The translations under genes were made by a program, and so were the position numbers. The notes below the pieces were generated by a model, which was not told where the DNA came from, searched no databases, and saw only the letters and a list, made by a program, of their open reading frames with translations. Shown in pieces: positions 52,700-64,000 of a stretch of 64,000 bases of DNA. How positions within the stretch are numbered: the first letter of the stretch is position 1; each line of letters opens with the position of its first letter. The stretch comes from Streptomyces sp. RKND-216 (GTDB taxonomy: Bacteria; Actinomycetota; Actinomycetes; Streptomycetales; Streptomycetaceae), in assembly GCF_004795255.1 (NCBI RefSeq), contig NZ_SSBQ01000002.1, forward strand, positions 1,614,001 through 1,678,000, read 5' to 3'.

Positions 52700-53143
52700 T
52701 CAGCTCTCGGCCTGGAGGTCGTTGAAGCGGTGCAGGAGGCGGGCGAGTTCCGCGACCTCGGCCGGGTTCCACGCGGCCAGGCGGCGGGCGTACGCGGCGC
52801 GCCGTGCCTGCCGCACGTGCCCGAACCGCTCCCGCCCGTCCGCGGTGAGCTGCACCAGCGAGGCGCGGCCGTCCTCCGGGTCGGGGGTGCGGCTGATCAG
52901 CTGCAGCGCCTCCAGGGCGCGGAGCTGACGGCTCATCGTGCCCTTCCCGACGCCGAAGTAGGCCGCGAGGGCGGTGGCCCGCTGCGGGCCGGCGTTCTCC
53001 AACCGCAGCAGCAGCCCGTACGCGGCGGGCTCCAGTTCCGGGTGGACCTCCCGGGCCATCTCCCCGGACGCGGCGCGGGCGCGGCGGAAGAAGACGGCCA
53101 ACTCCCGTTCCAGGTCGAGGTACTCGGGGGCAAAGTCGTCCAT
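52700..53143 (-). CDS. MarR-family transcriptional regulator
   Basis: 147 residues with GAAGGA upstream. Winged helix in GPQRATALAAYFGVGKGTMS, RQLRALEALQLISRTPDPED and GRASLVQLTADGRERF; the last is the MarR wing (DxRxxxxxLTxxG). N- and C-terminal helices form the dimer. It stands alone between lon and the phosphatase. Likely controls a distant or nearby efflux/oxidative-stress gene; no divergent target is present. Confidence 0.92.
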   Translation of the reverse strand: MDDFAPEYLDLERELAVFFRRARAASGEMAREVHPELEPAAYGLLLRLENAGPQRATALAAYFGVGKGTMSRQLRALEALQLISRTPDPEDGRASLVQLTADGRERFGHVRQARRAAYARRLAAWNPAEVAELARLLHRFNDLQAES

Positions 53144-53310
53144 CGGGCGGTTCCTTCAGGGTGAAAGTTTCCGCCAGGGGCGGAGAGCGTCGCAGCTCCT
53201 CCAGTATTTCGCAGGGCTAGACCAACGGCAGCGCCGGTGGGGACTTCACGGCGTGCGGTGCGGCGGCCACACTCCGGAGTGGAGCCCCCCGGCACCACCC
53301 GCAGAGACGG

Positions 53311-53344
53311 AAACGGCCCCTCCACCGGGCGGGAGGGGCCGTTT
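53311..53344 (-). terminator. lon terminator
   Basis: AAACGGCCCCTCC/GGAGGGGCCGTTT, a 13-bp perfect stem with an 8-base loop, about 43 bases beyond the lon stop. On the minus strand the arm ends in GTTTCCGTC. The A/T base pairs at the stem foot help. Confidence 0.7.
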
Positions 53345-53386
53345 CTCTGCGTGGTGCTCTGCGGGTCGTCCCTGCTGCCGACCGGG

Positions 53387-55798
53387 CTACGCGGCGGCGA
53401 GCGCCGCGTCGGCCGAGGCGGGCGTCAGCGCCAGCCCCAGCACCTGGCGTACGTCGGAGACGGCGTGGACGTCCAGCCCGGCCAGCACCTCCTCCGGAAC
53501 GTCGTCCAGATCCGGCTCGTTTCGCTTCGGGATGATCACCGTGGTGGTCCCGGCCCGGTGCGCCGCGAGCAGCTTCTGCTTGACGCCGCCGATCGGCAGC
53601 ACCCGCCCGGTCAGCGAGACCTCGCCGGTCATCGCCACGTCCGGCCGGACCTGGCGGCCGCTCAGCAGCGACGCCAGCGCCGTGGTCATGGTGACGCCCG
53701 CGCTGGGCCCGTCCTTGGGAACGGCGCCCGCCGGGACGTGCAGGTGGATGCCGCGGTCCTTGAGGTCGCCGACCGGGAGCTCCAGCTCCGCGCCGCGCGA
53801 GCGCAGGTAGGAGAGCGCGATGTGCGCGGACTCCTTCATCACGTCGCCGAGCTGCCCGGTGAGGGTGAGTCCGCCGCCGCCGGTCTCCGGGTCCGCCAGC
53901 GACGCCTCCACGTGCAGCACGTCGCCGCCCGCGCCGGTGACCGCGAGGCCGGTGGCCACGCCGGGGACGGCCGTGCGCCGTTCCGCCGGGTCCTGGGCGG
54001 ACTCGGGGAGGTGGTGCGGCCGCCCGATCAGCTTCCGCAGCGCCTCCGGATCGACGGCGAACGGCAGGTCTCGGCGGCCGAGTTCGTGTTCGGCGGCGAC
54101 CTTCCGCAGCACCCGGGCCACGGACCGCTCCAGGTTCCGTACGCCCGCCTCCCGGGTGTACTCGCCCGCGAGGCTGCGCAGCGCCGCGTCGTCGAAGGTC
54201 ACCTCGTCGGTGCGGAGGCCGGTCCGCTCCAGTTGCCGGGGCAGCAGGTGGTCGCGGGCGATGACGACCTTCTCCTCCTCCGTGTAGCCGTCCAGCCGGA
54301 CGACGTCCATCCGGTCCAGCAGCGCCTCGGGGATCGCCTCGGCGACGTTGGCCGTGGCGAGGAAGACGACGTCGGACAGGTCGAGTTCGACCTCCAGGTA
54401 GTGGTCGCGGAAGGTGTGGTTCTGTGCCGGGTCCAGGACCTCCAGCAGCGCCGCCGCGGGGTCGCCGCGGAAATCGGAGCCGACCTTGTCGATCTCGTCG
54501 AGCAGCACCACCGGGTTCATCGACCCGGCCTCCTTGATCGCGCGGACGACGCGGCCCGGCAGGGCGCCCACATAGGTGCGCCGGTGGCCGCGGATCTCCG
54601 CCTCGTCCCGGACGCCGCCCAGGGCGACCCGGACGAACTTCCGGCCCATCGCGCGGGCCACGGACTCGCCGAGCGAGGTCTTGCCGACGCCGGGAGGACC
54701 GACCAGGGCGAGCACCGCCCCACCGCGCCGCCCGCCGACGACGCCGAGTCCGCGGTCGGCGCGTCGCTTGCGCACCGCCAGGTACTCGGTGATGCGCTCC
54801 TTGACGTCCTTCAGCCCGGCGTGGTCGGCGTCGAGGACCTGCTGCGCGCCCGGCACGTCGTAGGCGTCCTCGGTGTGTGCGTTCCACGGCATCTCCAGCA
54901 CCGTGTCGAGCCAGGTGCGGATCCAGCCCCCTTCGGGGCTCTGCTCGGAGGACCGCTCCAGCTTGTCGACCTCCTTCAGCGCCGCCGTGCGGACGTCCGC
55001 GGGAAGGTCGGCGGCCTCGACGCGGGCCCGGTAGTCCTCGCCCTCGTCCTCCGGGTCGCCCGCCAGCTCGGCCAGTTCCTTGCGGACCGCCTCCAGCTGG
55101 CGGCGGAGCAGGAACTCGCGCTGCTGCTTGTCGACACCCTCCTGGACGTCCTTGGCGATCGACTCGGCGACGTCCTGCTCGGCGAGGTGCTCGCGCAGCG
55201 TCTCCAGTGCGTACCGCAACCGTGCGACGGGGTCGGTGGTCTCCAGCAGGCGGATCTTCTGAGTGGTGGTGAGGAACGGCGAGTAGCCGGCGTTGTCGGC
55301 GAGCCGGGCGGCGTCGTCGATCTGCTGCACGCGGTCGACGACCTCCCAGGCGCCGCGCTTGCGCAGCCAGCTGGTGACAAGTGCCTTGTACTCCCGCATC
55401 AGCTCGGCGACGGCGCCCGGCACGGGGTCGGGCGACGGTTCGCCGGCCTCGGTGCCCTCGACCCAGAGGGCGGCGCCGGGGCCGGTGGTGCCGGTGCCGA
55501 TGCGCACCCGGCGCAGGCCGCGGATCAGGGCGCCCGGGTCGCCGTCGGACAGCCGCCCGACCTGCTCGACGCGGCCGAGCACGCCGACGCCGGCGTAGTC
55601 GCCGTCGATCCGCGGCACCAGCAGGACCTGCGGCTTTCTTCCGTTCTCCCCCGTGGACCGGGCGGCCGCCTGGGCGGCCTCGACCGCGGCGCGCACCTCG
55701 GGGTCCGACAGCTCCAGCGGCACCACCATGCCCGGCAGGACCACCTCGTCGTCGAGGGGCAGGACGGGCAGGGTGAGCGAAGTGGACGTCGAAGCCAT
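53387..55798 (-). CDS. lon: ATP-dependent protease Lon
   Basis: 803 residues, LonA type. N-terminal substrate domain (about 1-200: [30 protein letters not shown]), coiled linker, AAA+ module with Walker [17 protein letters not shown] and Walker [13 protein letters not shown], and the proteolytic domain with Ser699 in [11 protein letters not shown] and Lys742 in [11 protein letters not shown] (Ser-Lys dyad). Degrades misfolded and short-lived regulatory proteins in the cytoplasm. A HAIR-type inverted repeat lies 22 bases before the ATG, so HspR control and heat induction are likely. Confidence 0.96.
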   Translation of the reverse strand: MASTSTSLTLPVLPLDDEVVLPGMVVPLELSDPEVRAAVEAAQAAARSTGENGRKPQVLLVPRIDGDYAGVGVLGRVEQVGRLSDGDPGALIRGLRRVRIGTGTTGPGAALWVEGTEAGEPSPDPVPGAVAELMREYKALVTSWLRKRGAWEVVDRVQQIDDAARLADNAGYSPFLTTTQKIRLLETTDPVARLRYALETLREHLAEQDVAESIAKDVQEGVDKQQREFLLRRQLEAVRKELAELAGDPEDEGEDYRARVEAADLPADVRTAALKEVDKLERSSEQSPEGGWIRTWLDTVLEMPWNAHTEDAYDVPGAQQVLDADHAGLKDVKERITEYLAVRKRRADRGLGVVGGRRGGAVLALVGPPGVGKTSLGESVARAMGRKFVRVALGGVRDEAEIRGHRRTYVGALPGRVVRAIKEAGSMNPVVLLDEIDKVGSDFRGDPAAALLEVLDPAQNHTFRDHYLEVELDLSDVVFLATANVAEAIPEALLDRMDVVRLDGYTEEEKVVIARDHLLPRQLERTGLRTDEVTFDDAALRSLAGEYTREAGVRNLERSVARVLRKVAAEHELGRRDLPFAVDPEALRKLIGRPHHLPESAQDPAERRTAVPGVATGLAVTGAGGDVLHVEASLADPETGGGGLTLTGQLGDVMKESAHIALSYLRSRGAELELPVGDLKDRGIHLHVPAGAVPKDGPSAGVTMTTALASLLSGRQVRPDVAMTGEVSLTGRVLPIGGVKQKLLAAHRAGTTTVIIPKRNEPDLDDVPEEVLAGLDVHAVSDVRQVLGLALTPASADAALAAA

Positions 55799-55819
55799 GA
55801 TCTCTCCCTCGTAAGAGAA

Positions 55820-55840
55820 GTTGAGCTATGCCCACTCAAT
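55820..55840. promoter_or_regulatory. HAIR element (HspR operator) upstream of lon
   Basis: The plus strand reads TTGAGC-TATGCCC-ACTCAA (55821-55839). The consensus HAIR is CTTGAGT-N7-ACTCAAG; this site has the exact N7 spacing and 11 of the 12 core bases. In Streptomyces HspR represses lon, clpB and the dnaK operon through such sites. It overlaps where the lon promoter must lie. Confidence 0.85.
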
Positions 55841-55946
55841 GCGGGAGACGCCCTGGATGTTCCAGCGGTGACGACCTGTTCGCTCACAGCGATACGCGGG
55901 CCGCGCGCACCCAGTGGCCGGAGCGGCGGGGGCGGATACTTCCGGT

Positions 55947-56501
55947 ATGCCGAACCCCGCACCGCGTCGCCGGAGCCTCGTCGCCGGGCTGTTCGCCGTG
56001 ATCGCCTCCACCGCCTGCGCGCCCGGCGGCCACGGCCCGGGACACCCGGGCGGCGGGACGGAGGGGTCCGCGACGTCCCGGCCGGGCGGCGCGCCCTCCC
56101 TCTCAACGTCCGCCACCGCCCCCGGTATGCCCGGCCCGCCGCTGCTGGATTGGCTGGTCACCGGCGGGTTCGCGGGCGTGCGGATTCGTACCCTGCTGCA
56201 CGAGGACGGCACCTACACGGTCTCGACGGGCTCACTCGGCTCCCCTGACTCCCCGGACTCCCCGCACGATGACGCCTCCGGCCGCAGCGGCCGCATCCCC
56301 GCGCCCGATGTGGCACGCATCCGCGCGCTGCTCGCCGAGGCGCGCCTGGCCGAGGGGCCGCGCCGCACCCTCGACCCGCGTCTCCGGGACGGATTCCACT
56401 ACCGCGTCGCCCATGGCGGCCACGTGGTCCACCGCGACGACACCACGCTCGGCGCGCCGCTGCGGAAGGTGCGCGCGCTGCTGCCGCCCCCGTCCGCCTG
56501 A
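55947..56501 (+). CDS. Exported (probable lipo-) protein of unknown function
   Basis: 184 residues from the ATG at 55947. The N-terminus RRRSLVAGLFAVIASTAC is a signal with a near-lipobox (STAC). A Gly/Pro/Ser linker (about 25-70) leads to a folded domain: LLDWLVTGGFAGVRIRTLLH, EDGTYTVSTG, IPAPDVARIRALLAEARLAE, RDGFHYRVAHGGHVVHRDDT. The pattern resembles protealysin-inhibitor-like or DUF-type exported domains but is not assigned. It is divergent from lon. Confidence 0.65.
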   Translation: MPNPAPRRRSLVAGLFAVIASTACAPGGHGPGHPGGGTEGSATSRPGGAPSLSTSATAPGMPGPPLLDWLVTGGFAGVRIRTLLHEDGTYTVSTGSLGSPDSPDSPHDDASGRSGRIPAPDVARIRALLAEARLAEGPRRTLDPRLRDGFHYRVAHGGHVVHRDDTTLGAPLRKVRALLPPPSA

Positions 56502-56565
56502 CCGGCGACCCGACGTCGGGCAAAGCGGGCCACCGCGGGGGGCAGGTGTCCGCGAGGATGGGGCC

Positions 56566-57261
56566 ATGAGCCTCACCCACAGCCCCCTGCCGCCGGAGCC
56601 CGTCGTCCTGGACCGCCGCGAGGGGCCGCACGGCGAAGTGGTGCTGCGCCGGCACGGCGAGGTGCTGCAGATCATCGCCAACGGCTGCTTCCTGATGGAC
56701 ACCTCCGACGGCCGCTCCGAACGCAGGCTGGTGCGCGCCGCACTCGCCGCGCTGGACGGCAGGCAGCGGCCGACGGTCCTCATCGGCGGCCTCGGCGTCG
56801 GCTTCTCCCTCGCCGAGGCGGCAGCCGAGCCGCAATGGGGCGGCATCACCGTCGTCGAACGCGAACAGGCGGTCATCGACTGGCACACGGGCCGGAACGC
56901 TCCGCTCGGCCCGCTCTCCGCTGCCGCGCGCTCCGACGCCCGCACCCGGATCGTCACCGCAGACCTGACGGCGCACCTGCGCGGCACCGGCGACCGGTAC
57001 GACGCGCTCTGCCTGGACATCGACAACGGCCCCGACTGGACCGTCACCGACGGCAACGACACGTTGTACTCCCCCGCCGGGCTCGCCGCCTGCCGGGCCC
57101 GGCTGACGCCGGGCGGCGTGCTGGCCGTCTGGTCCGCCAGGCCGTCCGCGACTTTCGAAGAAAGGTTGCGAAAATCCGGATTCGCACGGGTCCGCACCGA
57201 TGAGGTAGCCGTCGTCCGAGGCGTCCCCGACGTGGTGCACGTCGCAACCAATCCCTCGTAG
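56566..57261 (+). CDS. Spermidine-synthase-like / SAM-dependent methyltransferase-fold protein
   Basis: 231 residues from the ATG at 56566 (GCGAGG upstream). Class I SAM-binding fold: RPTVLIGGLGVGFSLAEAAA (motif I), ITVVEREQAVIDWHTGRNAP (motif II, acidic), TRIVTADLTAHL, YDALCLDIDNGPDWTVTDGN. The spermidine-synthase N-terminal hairpin is reduced. The catalytic Asp of true spermidine synthases falls near LDIDNG, so an aminopropyltransferase or a methyltransferase role are both possible. Located between the exported protein and the response regulator. Confidence 0.82.
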   Translation: MSLTHSPLPPEPVVLDRREGPHGEVVLRRHGEVLQIIANGCFLMDTSDGRSERRLVRAALAALDGRQRPTVLIGGLGVGFSLAEAAAEPQWGGITVVEREQAVIDWHTGRNAPLGPLSAAARSDARTRIVTADLTAHLRGTGDRYDALCLDIDNGPDWTVTDGNDTLYSPAGLAACRARLTPGGVLAVWSARPSATFEERLRKSGFARVRTDEVAVVRGVPDVVHVATNPS

Positions 57262-57342
57262 CCGCAGGCCGTACGGGGCCCGTACGCTGCTGTCCAGCAC
57301 ACAGACATCACAAGCCAACGGGGCTAGGCACTGGGCGGGCGA

Positions 57343-58119
57343 ATGGACCAGAAGAACACTCCACAGACGCATGGCGGCGGCAGCTCTCCGGCGACCACTC
57401 CCGGCGCCCAGCGCCGCATCCTGGTCGTCGAGGACGATCCGACGATCGTCGACGCGATCGCCATGCGCCTCCGCGCCGAGGGCTTCCAGGTGCAGACCGC
57501 GGGCGACGGGCCCGCGGCCGTCGACACGGCCGAAGCATGGCAGCCGGACCTGCTGATCCTCGACGTGATGCTGCCGGGCTTCGACGGCCTGGAGGTCTGC
57601 CGTCGCGTGCAGGCGCAGCGTCCGGTGCCGGTGATGATGCTCACCGCGCGGGACGACGAGACCGACATGCTGGTCGGGCTGGGCGTCGGCGCCGACGACT
57701 ACATGACCAAGCCGTTCTCCATGCGTGAGCTGGCGGCTCGGGTGCACGTCCTACTGCGCCGGGTCGAGCGGGCCACGCTCGCCGCGCACACCCCGCGCAG
57801 CGGCACCCTGCGGCTCGGCGAGCTGGAGGTCGACCACGCCCAGCGGCGGGTACGGGTGAGCGGCGAGGACGTGCACCTCACGCCCACAGAGTTCGACCTG
57901 CTGGTGTGCCTGGCCCACTCGCCGCGCGCGGTGCTCTCCCGGGAGCAGCTGCTGGCCGAGGTGTGGGACTGGGCGGACGCCTCCGGCACCCGGACCGTGG
58001 ACAGCCACATCAAGGCGCTGCGCCGGAAGATCGGCGCCGAGCGGATCCGCACGGTACACGGCGTGGGGTACGCGCTGGAGACGCCCGCGCCGGCCGCCCC
58101 GGCGGCCGACGGCTCCTGA
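57343..58119 (+). CDS. OmpR/PhoB-family response regulator
   Basis: 258 residues. Receiver domain (about 25-140): ILVVEDDPTIVDAIAMRLRA, phosphoacceptor Asp in LLILDVMLPGFDGLEV, MMLTARDDETDMLVGLGVGA, DDYMTKPFSMREL. Winged-helix output (about 155-245): LRLGELEVDHAQRRVRVSGE, LTPTEFDLLVCLAHSPRAVL, TRTVDSHIKALRRKIG. It regulates genes together with the histidine kinase that begins two bases after its stop. In Streptomyces this pair sits next to kgd. Confidence 0.95.
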   Translation: MDQKNTPQTHGGGSSPATTPGAQRRILVVEDDPTIVDAIAMRLRAEGFQVQTAGDGPAAVDTAEAWQPDLLILDVMLPGFDGLEVCRRVQAQRPVPVMMLTARDDETDMLVGLGVGADDYMTKPFSMRELAARVHVLLRRVERATLAAHTPRSGTLRLGELEVDHAQRRVRVSGEDVHLTPTEFDLLVCLAHSPRAVLSREQLLAEVWDWADASGTRTVDSHIKALRRKIGAERIRTVHGVGYALETPAPAAPAADGS

Positions 58120-58121
58120 CC

Positions 58122-59240
58122 GTGGCGAAGGGGGGGCTGCGCACGGCCGTACGCGGGGCCTGGAACCGTGCGTGGCGGCGCACCTGGGCGGGGCTGCGCC
58201 CGATCGACCCCTACCGTTCGGTCAAGGCGGCGCTCGGCTGGCTGGTGATCGTCTCGGTGGCGATCACCACGCTGCTGGTGGTGTTCGCCATCAACTCGGC
58301 GACCGAGCTGCGGGTGATCACCATCCTGTCGATCATCGTCTCGCTGTTCATCACCCAATTCGTGGCGCAGACGCTGACCAGGCCGCTGGACGAGATGACG
58401 CACGCCGCGCGCGCCATGGCGCGCGGTGACTACGGACGCCGGGTGCGCGGCGGCCGCCGGGACGAGTTCGGCGAACTGGCCGAGACCTTCAACCGGATGG
58501 CCGCCGATCTGGAGGCCGTGGACCAGCACCGCAAGGAGCTGGTGGCGAACGTGTCGCACGAGCTGCGCACGCCGATCGCGGCGCTGCGGGCCGTGCTGGA
58601 GAACGTGGTCGACGGCGTCTCGGAGGCGGATCCGGAGACGATGCGGACGGCGCTCGCCCAGACCCAGCGGCTGGGCCGGCTGGTCGACCAGCTGCTGGAC
58701 CTGTCGCGGCTGGACAGCGGCGCCGTACCGCTGCACGCGTACCGGTTCGAGGTGTGGCCGTACCTGGCGGGCGTGCTCAAGGAGTCGAACATGAGCAAGC
58801 GGCAGGGGCACGCCCGTAACGACGTGCACCTGCACCTGGACGTCTCGCCGCCGGAGCTGACGGCCTACGCCGACCAGGAGCGCCTGCACCAGGTCGTCGT
58901 CAACCTGATCGACAACGCGGTCAAGCACAGCCCGCCCCTGGGCCGGGTCACCGTGCGGGCGCGCGGCGGCGAGCGACCGGAAAGCCTGGAGATCGAGGTA
59001 CAGGACGAGGGCCCGGGCATCCCGGAGACCGAACGCCTGCGGGTCTTCGAACGCTTCAACCGGGCGAACGCCTCCGGGGGCGGCCCCCAGGGCGGCGGGA
59101 CGGACGGCGGCACGGGTCTGGGCCTGGCCATCGCCCGCTGGGCGGTGGACCTGCACGGCGGGTGGATCAGGGTGGCCGAATCCCCCCGCGGCTGCCGCAT
59201 CCGCGTCACTCTCCCGGGTCCGCGACCGGCGACGGATTGA
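58122..59240 (+). CDS. Sensor histidine kinase
   Basis: 372 residues from the GTG at 58122, two bases after the regulator stop. Two membrane helices close together (LGWLVIVSVAITTLLVVFAI; ITILSIIVSLFITQFVAQTL) with almost no extracellular loop, so it probably senses within the membrane. HAMP (TRPLDEMTHAARAMARGDYG), HisKA with phosphoacceptor His in ANVSHELRTPIAALRAVLEN, and HATPase motifs NLIDNAVKHS, DEGPGIPETE, GTGLGLAIARWAV. Phosphorylates the adjacent regulator. Confidence 0.94.
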   Translation: MAKGGLRTAVRGAWNRAWRRTWAGLRPIDPYRSVKAALGWLVIVSVAITTLLVVFAINSATELRVITILSIIVSLFITQFVAQTLTRPLDEMTHAARAMARGDYGRRVRGGRRDEFGELAETFNRMAADLEAVDQHRKELVANVSHELRTPIAALRAVLENVVDGVSEADPETMRTALAQTQRLGRLVDQLLDLSRLDSGAVPLHAYRFEVWPYLAGVLKESNMSKRQGHARNDVHLHLDVSPPELTAYADQERLHQVVVNLIDNAVKHSPPLGRVTVRARGGERPESLEIEVQDEGPGIPETERLRVFERFNRANASGGGPQGGGTDGGTGLGLAIARWAVDLHGGWIRVAESPRGCRIRVTLPGPRPATD

Positions 59241-59633
59241 CGCACGGGGTCCCCGTCCGCCGCCCGGACGGGCCCGCGCACGGTCCGGGCCCGCCGGGAG
59301 GACGCATCGGACAGCCACGGACGGCAGGCCCGTTGCCGCTGGGTGCATCGCAGGTCACCGTGGGTGCGGGCGCGCACACCGGGGTCCCCTGCGGCCGTCG
59401 TGGGTTGTTACGGTCGCTCCCGAGCGCGCACCGCGACGCCCGGAAGGGGTCCGCGGTTCCCTCGCCGACCCGAAACCAGGTGTGTTTCCCGCCATTTCCC
59501 CGGCCGAAACCGAGTTTCCGGTGTGACGTACACGACGACGGGCGCGTGCGGACTGCACTCACCCGCCCAAGAGGCGTAGCCTTTATTTCCGCTGTCCACC
59601 ACCTTTAGGAAGCGGAAGAGGGCGGTTGCCGCC
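59241..59633 (+). promoter_or_regulatory. kgd upstream region (393 bases, no gene)
   Basis: No gene is supported on either strand. It should contain the kgd promoter: a TAGCCT at 59577-59582 resembles a -10 element and would leave a leader of about 45 bases. An inverted repeat GTGT-GACGT-ACAC at 59521-59533 is partly like a CRP/GlxR half-site. GGAAGAGGGCGG precedes the GTG start. All are tentative. Confidence 0.35.
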
Positions 59634-63470
<3,837 letters not shown>

Positions 63471-63512
63471 ACCGTCCACCATCCGGTACAGCCGGGTGAT
63501 GTACGTCGCTTA

Positions 63513-63543
63513 GCGGGGCGGAGGCTGTCGGCCTCCGCCCCGC
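63513..63543 (+). terminator. kgd terminator
   Basis: GCGGGGCGGAGGC/GCCTCCGCCCCGC, a perfect 13-bp stem with loop TGTCG, 42 bases after the kgd stop. Confidence 0.8.
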
Positions 63544-63561
63544 GGCGCTAGCGTACGGATC

Positions 63562-64000
63562 ATGTTTGCTGCCTACGCCGCGCGGATCGACAGGGACCAG
63601 CCGCTGAGCGGACTGGAACTGGGAGAACGGCCCGAGCCGGAGGCGCCTCCGGGCTGGACCACGATCAACGTGCGCGCCGCCTCCCTCAACCACCACGACC
63701 TGTGGTCGCTGCGCGGCGTCGGGCTGGGCGAGGAGAGGCTGCCGATGATTCTCGGCTGCGACGCGGCCGGCACCGACGCCGACGGGAACGAGGTCGTCGT
63801 CCACTCCGTGATCGGCGCGACCGGACACGGCGTCGGGCCGCACGAGACACGTTCGCTGCTCACCGAGCGCTACCAGGGCGCGTTCGCGGAACGCGTGGCC
63901 GTGCCGCAGTGGAACGTGCTGCCGAAGCCGAAGGAGCTGTCCTTCGAGGAGGCCGCCTGCCTGCCGACGGCGTGGCTCACCGCCTACCGAATGCTGTTCA
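63562..64000 (+). CDS. Zinc-type (MDR) alcohol dehydrogenase / quinone reductase-like (3' end outside window)
   Basis: The first 146 codons of a medium-chain dehydrogenase/reductase. GroES-like N-terminal fold: TINVRAASLNHHDLWSLRGV, MILGCDAAGTDADGNEVVVH, GAFAERVAVPQWNVLPKPKE, and SFEEAACLPTAWLTAYRMLF just before the Rossmann fold. The usual structural-zinc cysteine cluster is not seen in the visible part, so a zinc-free quinone-reductase-like type is possible. The frame is open to the window end. Confidence 0.88.
   Translation, partial: MFAAYAARIDRDQPLSGLELGERPEPEAPPGWTTINVRAASLNHHDLWSLRGVGLGEERLPMILGCDAAGTDADGNEVVVHSVIGATGHGVGPHETRSLLTERYQGAFAERVAVPQWNVLPKPKELSFEEAACLPTAWLTAYRMLF

Noticed and set aside
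53237..56248. 1003-codon plus-strand open frame antisense to lon
   Set aside because: Lon motifs are complete on the minus strand; this frame reads through the intergenic region and two unrelated genes.

Overview
The window is chromosomal DNA from a high-GC actinomycete, almost certainly a Streptomyces species or close relative. The evidence is the very high GC at third codon positions, many GTG starts with GGAGG-type ribosome sites, and lineage-typical genes: a conservon (cvnABCD), a DUF5753/DUF397 regulator pair, NrtL, a Kgd-type 2-oxoglutarate dehydrogenase and a SoxR with a C-terminal iron-sulfur motif.

Left block (1-12.2 kb) is conserved core, mostly on the minus strand: release factor 1 (cut by the window edge), ribosomal protein L31, an LCP cell-wall ligase, Rho, then aspartate-family amino acid synthesis (thrB, thrC, hom, lysA) with nrtL upstream of lysA. 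A CheY-like receiver and tRNA-Arg(CCG) close the block.

Middle block (12.2-45.5 kb) is accessory or lineage-variable. It holds a decayed transposase, a helix-turn-helix protein with a cysteine-rich tail, the DUF5753/DUF397 pair and a secreted VWA pair. A gamma-glutamyltransferase and an Nramp-like carrier are divergent from a FadR-type regulator, with a candidate operator between them. Further on are an aquaglyceroporin, a reductase-like gene, secreted proteins, a universal stress protein, a peptidoglycan amidase, and a betaine-aldehyde-dehydrogenase-like gene whose partner GMC oxidoreductase is a deleted remnant. Then come a stand-alone cytochrome oxidase pair (ctaD-ctaF), a diiron oxygenase with a TetR regulator, soxR and a kinase-like protein. 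Several fragments (LysR-like tail, 24.4-24.8 kb, GMC) show that this block has been eroding.

Right block (45.5-64 kb) returns to conserved genes. A conservon reads leftward (sensor kinase, roadblock protein, DUF742 protein, GTPase-like protein) and is followed in the same direction by a styrene-monooxygenase-like flavoprotein. A PP2C-like phosphatase, a MarR regulator and lon (with a HAIR-type heat-shock operator upstream) follow. A two-component system, kgd and the start of a zinc-type alcohol dehydrogenase end the window.

No CRISPR array, prophage or large biosynthetic cluster was found. The units most worth a second look are the Nramp-like/GGT/FadR cluster, the conservon with an enlarged roadblock protein and an attached flavin monooxygenase, the oxidase subunit pair beside a broken choline-oxidation operon, and the diiron oxygenase/TetR pair.
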